DNA of 64,000 nucleotides from Dipteris shenzhenensis. Lineage: Eukaryota > Polypodiophyta > Polypodiopsida > Gleicheniales. This document shows positions 1-11,008 of this stretch, one piece after another. Position 1 is the first letter of the stretch. Each line of letters begins with the position of its first letter. The stretch lies in assembly GCA_047967505.1 (NCBI GenBank), contig CM106538.1. One strand, 5' to 3'. Under the pieces are notes generated by a model. The model had not been told where the DNA came from. It ran no database searches and saw only the letters and a list, made by a program, of their open reading frames with translations. The position numbers and the translations under genes are program-made.

Positions 1-3000
1 CTCCGTCGTCTAGAAATAAAGCCTCTGTGTAAGATCATCCTGCGGTGCTGCCGGATCATGTCATATGTACATCCTCGGGGTGGAACCATCGGTGCTCTCT
101 GGCAAGATGGGCTATCTCTGTGCTCATGGTCCTGCGCCTCGTCCTGCTCCTCATGAATAACCAGGTCTCTGACAGGGATGCGACGGTGCTCTCTGAGGAA
201 TCTCTCTCTGTATCTGGTGATCTCCCTGATGAACAACGCTAAGCAATACTGATCCTCATACTCCATAATCCGAGAGAGAGGTCCAAATCCGTGCCCAAAT
301 AAACAGTGAAATCTGCCACGGATCTCATAATATAAAGGGCATCTGCAAACAAAGTGCTCCTCAGTCTCCACCTCCCCCATAGTGCAACAAGGGCATATCC
401 TAGTCTCTCGCCTGGGTCTATGTCCGGTAGCTGTACGACGCATCCTGCCGGCCTCAACGTCTAATCTGTGGGAAGATACCCTGAGCTGCTGGCCCAAGGC
501 AATCCTGAGTGAGTGCGACATATGAACACCGATATATCCTGGGGATATGATGAAGCCATCCTCTGAAATCCTGAGAAAATGGTCACGATATGTGGCCATC
601 TTCGTAGGAAGCTCCGTGGGATGAACCCAAGTGCGAAACGTCTGTAGCTGCAACAAATCTGCCCTGATAACCTGGCTGAGCTCATGTCGAGTGAGAGGGA
701 GGCGAGGGGCATCTATGCTGTATCGAAATGGTGGCAGCCTATCCATATCCAAGCCCAGCGAGGTGAGCCATGTGGAGAGTGTGTGGTACCAACAAAAAGT
801 ATGACCTCTCTCCGCTAACATCTGCGAGGATGTCAGTGCTAGCCACGGTAATCGTGCTCTGCCTACTGCTGAGTCTCCGAGCGCCCTGATCCTGTAACTG
901 ACTGAAATGCTGCATCTAGCGCTAGGGGTGTAGCTCCGAACTCTGCGAACGTAATCTGATGCGGTACCGTGGGCTTCGCTCTGATCAATCTGGAGAACAT
1001 GATGATCTGTAACCTCTCTACTCGTCTCCAATCTGCAACATTGAGATCTCCTGCCCAAAAGGGGCTAGCATACATGACTGCAGGTCTCACCAGCGTATCG
1101 AAAAGTAAGGACTTCGTGTCGGGATGCTGAAAATGTGACTGTGCACACTGCCTCTCGAGAAGAGCCAAGGCGGCATACCCTCTACTGATCCTATCTCGTG
1201 CTCCATGCGTCATGGTGAAGACTGGACCTCTAAATGTGGCACCCAAATATGTATACTCCCTGACTAGCTCCACCTCCTGCCCATCAAATGTGAAAGAGAA
1301 CTCGCCTCTCCTATAAACCTGGTATGACGTGTTAAGGACCATGACTTTAGTCTTCCCAAGGTTTACAGACAACCCTCTGTCCTGACAAAAGCTGTGGAGT
1401 GCATGGAGATGTGCCTGTAAACCCTGCTGGGAGGAAGAAATAAGAACCACGTCATCTGCATAGAGGAGAATCGGTATCGTGGATCCTGCCAGTAAAGAAC
1501 CAGTACCACCCATCCTCTGTATGTACATCTCTAACTCATCGATATAGAGACCAAAGAGTGTCGAAGACAAAGGACACCCCTGCTTCACCCCTATCGTACT
1601 GCGTACTTCCGCCGACAGCCCCGCCCGTGTCCTGACTCTACCTGTGACTCTCTCATACAAGGCCATGATCGCCCATTGAATCTCCCCATTGAATCCCAAG
1701 TCACGAAGTCGCTGGAAGAGTCTGAAACGCGGCACAGTGTCAAATGCCTTTCTGAAGTCCACGAAGCAACAATAGAGCCGTTGCTTACGTGACTTCGCCT
1801 CCTCAATCAAAGCCCTGAGTGTGAAGATATGATCTAGAGTCGAGTGCTCTGCACGAAATCCTGCCTGCCCTCTAGCTCTCATGCCTGTCGCCTCGGCATG
1901 GTCATTTATATGTCCTTCTAGAATGGTCGCATAAATCTTGGCCATGACATGGCCAATCATAATGGTCCTGTAGTTCGACGCCTCCAAAGGATCCCCCGAC
2001 TTGTGTATGGGTACTATAGTATTTTCTAGCCAACTAGGTGGAAGACCTGTACAAATGGACTCGTTAAAAAGACGGGAGAGGACTGTAGCTAAGGCATCAA
2101 TCCCATGGATTACATACTCCGCTTGCAATCCATCATGGTCCTTAGCTCTCCCAGTCTTCAAACGATGAGCTGCTGCTCGGACACTATTGGATGAGAATAA
2201 GGCAGAGGAGGTGGGTCTAGGCACATGGGATAAGTCGATCTGTGGCTGGTCTGGAATATCATATAAAGTGGAAGTATAGGCAAGCCAAACCTGCGGGTCT
2301 GTAAGAGGAGTTTGAGATTTCAAGCGAAGGAATTTCTTCCAGAATTCCTTGGAATCACAGCTGAAAAGTAAACTTCTCAGCTCCTCCTCATTCCGGGCTA
2401 GAAATTGGCACTTTTTGCGTCACACCAAACGCTTGTAACTCTTTTTGGTCTCAATGAGGAGGGGAGACTTATCCTGTGTCTCAAGGCGAAGCTTCCTGCG
2501 GAGTTCTTTACACTCCTCATCATACCATCCATTACAAGGCACAAGACCGACTGGTGGAGGACGGGATGTGTGGCAAGTGACGGGGAAGGACTTGTGGGCT
2601 GCCGAGATGATGGAGGTATGTACAAGGTCCCACCGATCCTGTGTGGAGGGTAGGGCATCGAGAAGGTGCGGACGGAGAAGACCACTCAGGTGCTGGCTAT
2701 AAATATCATCAAACTGGTGGTCAAAATGAACCTCATAGTATGGCTGACGCTCATGATGTCTAGAAGGGGGGGCATGAGGAATCTGGGTAAGAATAAAGTG
2801 CAGACGTGCATGATCGGCTGAAGGCATAAAAGGGTCGACTGTGAGGTTATGTACAAAAGGGATTAAAGTCGGGGGACCCAAGACGTAATCAATGACGCTC
2901 GTACCACCACCCGCGAAGGGAAAACATGTGGCTGTGGATGAATGCGGCCACTGTCGAAGTCCATTATAAATGACCATGCCGTGCGATGAGAGAAGCTCCA

Positions 3001-3624
3001 ATAGGCGATGTCCCTGATCTGTCACCTCTACCCCTCTATCTGAAGATAAGCGTGGAAAACTCTCATCTGGGGCAGCTGGAACTAAGACTGGATCCTCAGC
3101 AAAGTCCAAAATCTCTGCCTGTCTGCCTGATGTCCTCGCGTTGAAGTCTCCTAAAAGGATGACCTCTCTGCGGCGTGAGTACTCCAATACATCGGCTGAC
3201 AAATCCTCAAAAGGTGACTGTCCTGGTCCATCTGAGGCATAACGAGACTGTCTCGGGGGAAAGTAGCATACTGCAATAAACAAGTCTCTCAGGGGGGGTC
3301 TCCTGATCCGTACCCAAAGATATCTGGCCCGATGGTCTCTCCTCATGACTGTGAGTATCGATCTGAGATGCTCTCTATAAAGAACTGCCACACCGCCAGA
3401 TCCTCTGACTCCTCCTGATCATCTAGTCTGCTGTCGAAAGACAGACTCCCAGGCATACCCTGTCACCTGCGGCAAGCCTCTCTCTGGGCTCTCATGGGTC
3501 TCTGTAAAGAAGACGATGTCCTGATCAAAAAAGGCCTCTCGTAAGTTGCCAGGCTGAGCTGTGAGGGAACCATTACAGTTCCAAACTGCGAAACTCAAGC
3601 TATCTGGCAGACTACGTGTCCCAT
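1..3624 (-). pseudogene. ML-1 ORF2: APE endonuclease and reverse transcriptase
   Basis: ORF2 starts at the ATG at 3624, 13 bases after ORF1. It holds an APE-type endonuclease (SFAVWNCNG, LLGDFNAR near 3141-3165, SVIDYVLG, SADHARLHF near 2802-2830). The reverse transcriptase follows, with FVDFRKAFDTV, GVKQGCPLSS and the catalytic YADD at 1462-1451. A C-terminal CX2CX12HX4C-like finger (ICPCCTMGEVETEEHFVCRC) is near 360-420. Lesions: TGA near 3418 in the endonuclease, TGA near 2419 between endonuclease and RT, and a frameshift near 895. The frame is then open to the window edge. With so few lesions the copy is fairly young. Confidence 0.85.
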
Positions 3625-3637
3625 AGGCCTCGTGTCG

Positions 3638-4447
3638 TCAACTATGGGCTCCAGCCGGTCTAGATCGCATAGCTCCTATCAAAAGTCTGCCCTCTCTTAT
3701 CACGGCCCACTTGCCCTCACGACGGGCAACATCCCTCTGTGCAATGAGACGTCTATGCTCCTCCCACTGAAGAGTTGTAAGGTCCTCATCCATGTGAATC
3801 TGTGGATGGTCCCTCAATCTGGATCTCCTTCGTAATACTGTGAGACGGGCCTCAGCATCTCTGAATCTGATGATAAGTGGCTGGTGCCGTGCTGGATCCC
3901 GGCCCACTCGATATGCAGCTACTATGCCATGATCCTGAACTCCGAGTGTCCCAGATATGAAATCTGTCGCCTGATCCATGGCTGATCTCGTATCTGATCG
4001 CTCAACTCCGCGGATGCGGATGTTGAGGGCCTTCTGAGCTCGCCGCTGACTCTCGGCAATAGTCTCAGAGACTGTGGTCTGCTGGGCCTGTGGGGCTCTA
4101 CGCACAACGTCCACCCACTCTGAGGTCTTCTGTACCTCTGTCTGCAGTGTGGCCAACCTCTCCTCAACTGCTGCACTAGCTGGAGGAGCTACATGCAGCT
4201 GCTGGAGGCGATCATCGCATGCCACAACATGCTCCTGAATGCGTGCCTCCAGCTGCACTATGCGCTCAGCATGTGTCCGTAACTGGATGTCCCGATCAAT
4301 ATCTCTGGTATGAAGCTGGCGAATATGGGAGTCCTGATCACATCTATGACTCTCAACTGTCGATAGCTGATCAGTCAGTGTGTGTATCTGTGCTGTGAGA
4401 GACTGAATCGCAGCGCCCTGAAGTCTGCAAGTCTCCATGCACTGCAT
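3638..4447 (-). CDS. ML-1 ORF1 protein: coiled coil and nucleic-acid-binding type
   Basis: A 269-residue open frame starting at the ATG at 4447, the first ATG in the frame. The N-terminal half is Gln/His/Arg-rich with a heptad-like pattern, suggesting a coiled coil as in LINE ORF1 proteins. The C-terminal half (after KALNIRIRGVER) has the RRM-like or C-terminal-domain look of L1 ORF1, ending DEDLTTLQWEEHRRLIAQR and ARREGKWAVIREGRLLI. The same C-terminal block is encoded by the ORF1-only elements at 33300-33974 and 35060-35581. The expected role is RNA binding and chaperoning of the element RNA; this follows from family knowledge. There is no zinc knuckle. Confidence 0.75.
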   Translation of the reverse strand: MQCMETCRLQGAAIQSLTAQIHTLTDQLSTVESHRCDQDSHIRQLHTRDIDRDIQLRTHAERIVQLEARIQEHVVACDDRLQQLHVAPPASAAVEERLATLQTEVQKTSEWVDVVRRAPQAQQTTVSETIAESQRRAQKALNIRIRGVERSDTRSAMDQATDFISGTLGVQDHGIVAAYRVGRDPARHQPLIIRFRDAEARLTVLRRRSRLRDHPQIHMDEDLTTLQWEEHRRLIAQRDVARREGKWAVIREGRLLIGAMRSRPAGAHS

Positions 4448-4464
4448 AACTAAATCTCTCAATC

Positions 4465-4466
<2 letters not shown>

Positions 4467-4508
<42 letters not shown>
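4467..4508. repeat. (AG)n microsatellite at the 5' end of ML-1
   Basis: About 21 AG units. On the minus strand this is (CT)n directly in front of the LINE's 5' end, the same context seen at the 5' end of the copy at 38631-39366. Confidence 0.95.
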
Positions 4509-4509
<1 letters not shown>

Positions 4510-4639
4510 CTTGATGATTGGATTCTTGGTTCCCCAGGTTTGTCAGCCTATCCCTTGAAGCCGTCTCACATTACGATATCTTCTTTGTATAAAGTTTTGC
4601 TGCCCCCAACTTGGGCTTCAGATAAGGCAAATCAACTCT

Positions 4640-5110
4640 AGCGCATGAATCGCCGAGCAAAGTGGTGGCAGAAGAGATTGCGGTAGCTTTGGACTTCCAA
4701 AGTTCCTCTTCGGCAGCAAGTTTTCTTGTGGCGGGTGAGGCTAGGGGTTTTTCCATCTAGACAGCTCTTGGCAAGAAGACATTGCTCTAGTTGCTTGTCA
4801 CAGATGTATGGCTCCATGGGAATCTGTGCCTCATCTCCTTTGGCATTGTCCACACACCTGTGATTTCTTGGGTCTTCTTCGACAGCGCTTGAGAGCTAGA
4901 TTTCCTACTACTACCTTTGGGAAGCATTTGTGGCTTTTTGGGATTCACCCATGCAGACCAAGGTTTGAGTTGTTCTTCACTTGGGTTCGTTACTGGGCCC
5001 TCTGGACTCTATGAAAGAATAGAAATCATGGAGTCTTTGGTGATCCACTTTTTCTATTTTCCCTTTTTTCAGGCGCTCTCTGCAACAATCTTTTTTTTAA
5101 TTGTCTGTAA
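4640..5110 (+). pseudogene. L1-type LINE 3' fragment with zf-RVT domain
   Basis: A plus-strand remnant. One frame gives LWTSKVPLRQQVFLWR and a following frame gives ESVPHLLWHCPHTCDFLGLL, the zinc-binding region at the end of plant L1 ORF2. It is broken by stops and at least one frameshift. The 3' part ends in a T-rich and A-rich stretch near 5090-5110. It differs from the microsatellite-tailed family. Only the last 150 or so residues are represented, typical of a 5'-truncated insertion. Confidence 0.7.
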
Positions 5111-5610
5111 ACCAAATACATAGACTACGATGTATATTTGTCATATAGTGAAATCTTCAGCTGATGTACTTTTGCGCTCGCCATTCTACAATTTCCACCC
5201 AAAAAAAAAAGTGTGTTTCAATCACATTATTTTCGTTCAAGCTCTAACTTTTCGTGAAGACCATACAATTTCATTTTAGTCTCTCCCAAGCGAATCTAAG
5301 AACAAAAAAGAAACTTAGACAATCTAGATGATAGGCTGACGCACCACTTAAGATATCCTCTTCATCTACTGAGGATCCTTTGCCAACCTAGCAGACTGTT
5401 GACGAGTAAATATGCCGACCTTCCACTGACCAACTGACCCACATCTAGGGCCAGCCTGTGCATAGTCTGCCGCAACTGCAACCTGCTCCAGGCCCTGCAA
5501 AACCTCCATATCTTCTGCTATTGCTGACATACTATTGGAGATTCTCTTTGGCTGCCATGTGAATGTCCTCCACCCAGCTAGATGCTTAGGAGACACGTGC
5601 ACTTGCTAAT
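5111..5610. other. Intergenic/intronic stretch, nothing recognised
   Basis: AT-rich sequence with an A run near 5201. No domain, repeat or RNA gene was recognised. Confidence 0.5.
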
Positions 5611-5615
5611 ATTAA

Positions 5616-6680
5616 AACCGATTTTGCTCATGTATTTCCTTCCAAGTTACTGCTTGGTCTACCACCCCTTGGGACAGCAAGTAATCAAACAGAATTAGTT
5701 CCAAGAGCTCAGCCTGTAAGCATGGCACCTTATAGGATGAGTCAAATGGAAGAGGATGTGATATCTCAACAATTCTCGGACGATTGGGGCGAATTAGAAA
5801 AAGTAAATCTCTCGGGGGTGTTACGATGCTATTAAAGCACAAAAAGGATGGAAGCTGGAGGATGTGCGTAAATTACAAAAAAGTTGAATAAAATTCCAAT
5901 CAAGAATCAATATTCCCTTCCTAGGGTGTAGAGGGATGACTTGATTAATAGGCTGCAAGGAGCTACCTATATTACGAAGATTGACCTTCGTACTAGCTAC
6001 CACTAGATACACATAACTGAGGAAGACGTCTATAAGACGGGATTTCAGACTAGGTGTGGCCATAATGAGTTCTTAGTACTCTCTTTTGGACTCATTAATG
6101 CTCCTGCGACCTTCCAGCATATGATGAAAGATGGTTTTTGTGAATATCTGGGAAAATTTTTAGTGAATTATATTTTGGTAAACAGTCATTCAATTGATGA
6201 GTATGTTGAACATCTCTGCATTGTGTTAGCAACACTAAAGCATGAGAAGTTGTATGCAAGGAGTCTTAAGAGCGAGTTCTTTCTAAAGAACTCATGTAGA
6301 TTGGACATAAAATTTCCCAAGACGGCATGAGCATTGACATGGTTAAAAACTTGGCGGCATTATCTATATGGAGCCAAGTCTGTTGTATTGATGAACCATG
6401 AGTCTATCAAATACATATGAAATGTGGTGAAATGCCAGCACTGTCAAATAATAGCACCTTAGGGCTAGAGGATTGTTGCATTTTCTATACATCCCTAGAA
6501 ATAAATGGAAAAGTATTTCCATGGACTTCATTGTTACCAGGCACCTAGCAGGGCCATGGTGCTCTTTGTGTTGTGGTAGATAGATTGACGAAGGTGGCTA
6601 TTTTACCACAAAGATAGCTGCAAAGGCTGGCTCATCAGTTTCAGTTGTCCAAGCTATATGGGTTGGGAATAAGTAACGAC
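5616..6680 (+). pseudogene. Gypsy pol remnant (RT, RNase H, integrase pieces)
   Basis: A decayed Ty3/Gypsy polyprotein on the plus strand. Readable pieces in order: ELVPRAQPVSMAPYRMSQ (the linker before RT), HKKDGSWRMCVNYKK (start of RT), ATYITKIDLRTSYH and GLINAPATFQHMMKD (RT palm). The catalytic motif region has decayed to YILVNSHS where YLDDILIYS is expected. An RNase H piece ends HESIKYI near 6390-6420, followed by integrase-like WKSISMDFIVT near 6505-6540. Many stops and frameshifts. No LTRs were found. Confidence 0.8.
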
Positions 6681-6823
6681 TCAATTTACAGGTGTATGCT
6701 ATACATATCTGCTTTTACCATTTTCAAATACTAAGGAAAGTTGATGAGATCTAAGGAACTGAGCATCTACTGACCAAATGAAGCAACCTATACATAAACC
6801 ATTCGATTTTAACACAAGCTCAC

Positions 6824-7017
6824 CTGCCACGAGTAAGAACCATTGGACACAGACAATCTCTTGTCAAGGACATTGTGAAACTTTGCAAGATCACAGGATT
6901 GAAATTCAAAAGCTTTGGGTACAAGTCTATTGGGCTCAAGGTCCCTGAGGTTATAATGACAGATTGAAATCGCTCAAAGACAGGCTTGATTGCAAGAGAT
7001 GCATCAAGGCAACTAAG
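6824..7017 (-). CDS. XPD: XPD exon 4: helicase motif III region
   Basis: A 194-base exon. The acceptor is GTGCAG ending at 7018 after a T-rich tract, and the donor is GTGAGC starting at 6823. It encodes [20 protein letters not shown], then the conserved TSGTLSP motif and MVLTRG, continuing directly from DPVLQ of exon 3. It ends two bases into a codon, which in relatives reads into SDQLPVSTKFD; that exon is not in the window. It sits about 18.2 kb from exon 3. A decayed Gypsy fragment lies just to its left and a decayed Copia to its right. Confidence 0.95.
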
Positions 7018-7683
7018 CTGCACATTGCACACAAAGAACAAAAAAACTGCATCAGTTCTGGAGTCATAACAATCACCTGAACTGAATGTGGAGCTTCTGC
7101 AGTAACAGGAATGCAAAATTATAAACTAGAAGCTTACAAAGCCTCATACGACAGAATCTTCCAAAATTCCCAAATTAATCTTTCTTAGATAATAAAAGAA
7201 ATTAGAAACCATGAAAACTCTCACAGTGTGCATTACAAGTACAAAGCCTACAGCACAATTGAAAACGTGAAGTAGAGAGTGTTGTGAGAAGATGGACACC
7301 GTTTTGAGATTCCTGCTGGTTTCTTTTTCTTTTCAGACATCACAGTATTATCACAGTTACAAAGATTTACTACTTTCTAAATCGATGGCACCTAATGGAC
7401 ATTGTTCACCCTAAATATACCTTGACATTGAATCTTCCCAGACTTACCATGAGAATAAAAAGTGCAGTTTCCAACTAAACACATTTACCCACATGCTCTG
7501 CAATTCAGGATAAATCATATATGGACATGTCCTGGAAAAAACATGCAGATTTGATCATCCTCGTATGACAAAGTGCTAGACAAACACATTCCTCATGTGG
7601 ATAGCAAGTGTTGTCAGCCCGTAATGATGCTGGGGTCTCTTTCCTGAAAAGAGAGTTGACTCATACTCATATGGTCTGTGTCT
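7018..7683. other. XPD intron sequence, nothing recognised
   Basis: The T-rich acceptor tract for exon 4 lies at its left end on the gene strand. No further coding or repeat structure was recognised. Confidence 0.5.
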
Positions 7684-9905
7684 GGGCACCTCACTAAACT
7701 TCAGGATTTGAGAGAGCAATTGTTGAACATTGATGAGATCATTTTTCCCTTCAAGAAGGATGGTGCAGTACGAGCTGTTGCCAAGGTTGAGAATGAAACA
7801 AGCCTCCTACGCACAGATAGAGGGGGGGAGTATATGTCTCATGAATTTGAGGCTTATTTGAAAGAGAAAGGCATCACACATCAGCTTACAGTGAGGCTTA
7901 CCCCTCAGCAAAATGGCAAAGCTGAGCGAAAGAATAGACTTCTTATGGAGATGGATAGATGCATGCTCACAAGCGAAAAATTGCCTCACACGGCTTGGTT
8001 TGAGGGTCTCTCGTATGCAAACTATATTTTGAAGCGGGCTCCCACTAAGGCTTTGAAAACAAAGACTCCTTATGAAGTTTGGCATGGGAGAAAACCTTCA
8101 GTGGAACATTTTCGTGCCTTTGGATGTGTTCAATACGCCCATGTGCCTATTGAGTTTTGACAGAAGCTGTCCGACAAGGCCACTAAGTGCATATTTGTTG
8201 GCTATAGTGCACAGAGCAAAGGTTACCGTCTCTACAATCCTACTTCACGCAACGTTTTTGTCAGCAGAGATGTAATCTCTTCAGAAAATTCAGCACATAC
8301 ACAAGCTGAATTTAATGTGCCTGCTTCTTCTACATCAAGTGATGTTTTTGAGGGATTAATACCCATTGCTTTGGGTTCCGCTTCTGACATCCTTGCTGAA
8401 AATCAGAATTTGCAGCAAGCTCCTCAAGTTCCACATGCCCAAATTCAACCACTGGCTGATTTAGTTCCTCCACAGGCAGTAGAAGATGCTGTCAGGCAAG
8501 AGATTACAGAAATACACGCAGTCAAATCGGTTCCCAATTGGCTGCTCCAAACTCTCAGGGAGAATAAGCTTGATGCTCCTTTGCCTAGCAGAACTCATAG
8601 TGCAGCAAGGGAAGAAGGGGGGGCTCTTTCTATTGAATCGGCTTATGCAGGTACTCTTCTTCATGAGGAAGAGCTTGATACTTTTGAAGAAGCTAAGGAC
8701 AATGTGCATTGAATGAATGCCATGCAAGATGAGTTGCAGTCCATTGAGAAAATTCAGACCTGGAATCTTGTGGATTTGCCACCGTGCAAGAATGCCATAG
8801 GTATCAAATGGGTTTTCAAAGTTAAAAGAAAATCAGATGGATCCATTGACAGGTACAAGGCATGGCTGGTTGCAAAAGGCTATGCTCAAAAAAAGGGTAT
8901 TGATTATGAGGAGACATTTGCTCCTACTTCTAGGATGACCACTATCAGATCAGTTATTGCTATGGCTGCCCATTTTGATTGGAATGTTCATCAATTGGAT
9001 ATAAAAACAACTTTTCTTAATGGAGACTTGTTGGAAGAGGTCTATGTCAAACAACTTCTTGGCTTTGAAATTTCGGGTAATGCACATAAAATTTGCAAGC
9101 TAAATAAAGCTTTGTATGGGCTGAAACAAGCCCACTCCAAGATTGATGCCTTTCTGTCCAGCAAGGGGCTTCATAACAGTCCAACTGAAAGTACCCTCTA
9201 CATCAAGAAGGATGGGGGGGGATATTTTGGTCATCATTCTTTATGTAAATAACATGTTGTTCACAGGGTCACATGAAGAAAAAATTGCAGATTTCAAAGC
9301 TGAATTGAAAGCTATATTTGACATGTCAGATTTGGGCATGTTATACTTTTATTTGGGGATCTAGTTTATTGTCTCAATCCAAGTATGTGTAAAAGCTCTT
9401 GGATCGGTTCAACATGCACGATTGCAAGCTTATAGCCACTCCCATGGACCTAGGGCTGAAGCTTACTATGTATGATGCAGGTGAATCAATAGATGCCACA
9501 CTCTACAGCCAGGCTATTGGATGCCTCATTTACTTGTGCAAACATGGCCCGATATTCAGTTTGCAGTATCTCACGTGAGCAAGTATATGCAAAGCCCAAA
9601 GACAGCACATTGGCAAGCTGTAAAACGCAAGGCACAAAGTCCTATGGCTTGATGTTTCCAGGGGGGGTGACTTGCAAATGCATGCTTAAAACGATTCAGA
9701 TTGGGCTGGAGATTATGACACGAAGCAGTCCACAAGTGGTAATTGTTTCTTTTTGTTGTGGCTACTTCCTCATGTGAAGCTGAGTATAGGACAGCTTTCA
9801 CAGCAATAGTTGAAAGTGTATGGCTACGCCGCTTATTTGCTGATCTTCACCTATCATTGGAGGGTACTTCTCCAATTCTCACTGATAGTCAGAGTGCTAT
9901 AGTAT
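7684..9905 (+). pseudogene. Copia-2: internally deleted, decayed Copia pol
   Basis: A Ty1/Copia remnant. It starts with a short Gag piece (HLTKLQDLREQLLNIDEII, about 7688-7743) fused directly to integrase (LRTDRGGEYMSHEF), so the zinc knuckle, protease and first part of integrase have been deleted. RT follows (WVFKVKRKSDGSIDRYKAW, LDIKTTFLNG, YGLKQA). The catalytic YVDD has become YVNN near 9243-9254. The RNase H part ends at SSCEAEYRTAF and ILTDSQSAI, where similarity stops at 9905. Stops occur near 8158 and 8710 and a frameshift near 9230. Closely related to the RT-B half of the chimeric element at 26354-28020. Confidence 0.85.
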
Positions 9906-10159
9906 TCAGGCCTTTGTTGGTCCTGAGCCTGCTTGAATCTCTCCTAGCATTCCCGGACTAACCGTTATGTCTTTGCCAGGTGTTTCTTTTCAATGGTTGG
10001 GTCGGCGTATTCATTTTGGCCAACTGGCTTATGTCTCATCTACGGTGCTGTGTTTCACCTACCCTAACCTTATCCTCAAGCCATGGCATGGTGGGGTTTA
10101 TGATAGACCATGTAGGACCTAATGAGGCTAAGGTGGAGACCGTTGCAGTCTCTTCATCC
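9906..10159. other. Unassigned stretch between Copia-2 and a Gypsy gag remnant
   Basis: No domain recognised on either strand. It may be part of the Gypsy element whose gag remnant follows. Confidence 0.4.
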
Positions 10160-10565
10160 AAACCACTCTAGATGACAACCCGCCGATCTAAACTTTTTCC
10201 TACCTTAACTGTACTAGCTACGCCTTTGCCCTCAGATTGGGAGGCAATTGCCTTCCTCATGGGGAAATCCTTATACAGATGATCCGCCCCACAACCAGAA
10301 CACAAAGGAGTACTTCAATTGGGTGCGGTAGGCTCAGGCACAAGTTGATCATCCTTGTATGGGTAGTCTTTAAGGAAGTGAGGTCCTTGACATTTATCAC
10401 ACGCTATAGCCTGGTTGGCAGTTGCTTTGTATGGACGCTCACTAGCGTGGTGCGAACGTTGTCCAGTATAACATTGAATTTTCGATCTGCGATTCACGAT
10501 GTTCATGTCTCTCACTCGCTGCATTGTAGGAGCCGTTTGATACAACCAATGTGAGTTTGTTGCCC
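10160..10565 (-). pseudogene. Gypsy-type gag remnant with two degenerate zinc knuckles
   Basis: On the minus strand CDKCQGPHFLKDYP is followed about 30 residues later by CSGCGADHLYKDFP. These are two CCHC-like knuckles in which the last cysteine has become Tyr or Phe. The upstream part is Arg/Gln-rich, as in Gag linkers. One stop lies between the knuckles. It abuts the C-terminal end of an L1-type LINE near 10570. Confidence 0.55.
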
Positions 10566-10574
10566 CTGTGCCCA

Positions 10575-11008
10575 ACCAATGTGAGTCCGTTGCCCGAGCA
10601 TACGTCCCTCTTGATCTCTGACCTCTAGGTGCCACATAAGGGACTGGCGCTCAAACTGGTCTCTGCATCTCAGCAAAGCACGAATGAGACCCCCTGCTAG
10701 TCTCTGCCAAACCCTGTGAAGACTCCTCATTAGGGGGGAGTCCTTCCCCGTAAGGGGGGCCTCTAAGAAGATCCATCTATGTGAAGGCTGCCACTGTCCC
10801 CCGGTGCGTGGGGTGTTCCTCAGAAGCCCTCATTGTAAGAGGAGCTTCCAAGGCTCTACACCTGGGGTGAGGCCACGAACCACCAACTTGCCCAGAAGGG
10901 CCCTACTCTGCATCTCCGAATCAATGATACCCAAGCCTCCCAATGCCTGCGGCATGATCACCGTCTGCCAAGCTACTCGAGCCCTAGTGTTTCTCGTGCC
11001 GTCTGAAC
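10575..11008 (-). pseudogene. L1-type LINE ORF2, C-terminal part
   Basis: Minus-strand continuation past the Copia insertion. It reads SDGTRNTRARVAWQTVIMPQ and GGLGIIDSEMQSRALLGKLV, then SPLMRSLHRVWQRLAGG, typical of the region following RT in this LINE lineage. A stop follows LLLQ. Similarity fades near 10575, where a Gypsy gag remnant begins. Confidence 0.7.

Larger units (their letters stand above)
1..4466 (-). mobile_element. ML-1: near complete LINE of the microsatellite-tailed family
   Basis: A non-LTR retrotransposon read on the minus strand, with ORF1 then ORF2 separated by 13 bases. It begins just inside a (CT)n tract at 4467-4508 and its 3' end is outside the window. ORF1 is open; ORF2 carries two in-frame TGA codons and one frameshift. 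The C-terminal CCHC region is clearly related to the copies at 19190-19650 and 36754-38585, which places it in the same family. It lies in XPD intron 4 in the gene's orientation. Confidence 0.85.

Noticed and set aside
3615-3655. GAGGCCTATGGGACAC at the ORF1/ORF2 junction of ML-1 resembles the complement of the LINE tail TGTCCCATAGGCC
   Set aside because: Short, in coding sequence and inverted; treated as coincidence without a wider alignment.
4808-5014. A small independent gene
   Set aside because: Reads as the zf-RVT end of a LINE with frameshifts.
1-6800. Search for XPD exon 5 (SDQLPVSTKFD-like) on the minus strand
   Set aside because: No match in any frame; the exon is taken to lie outside the window.
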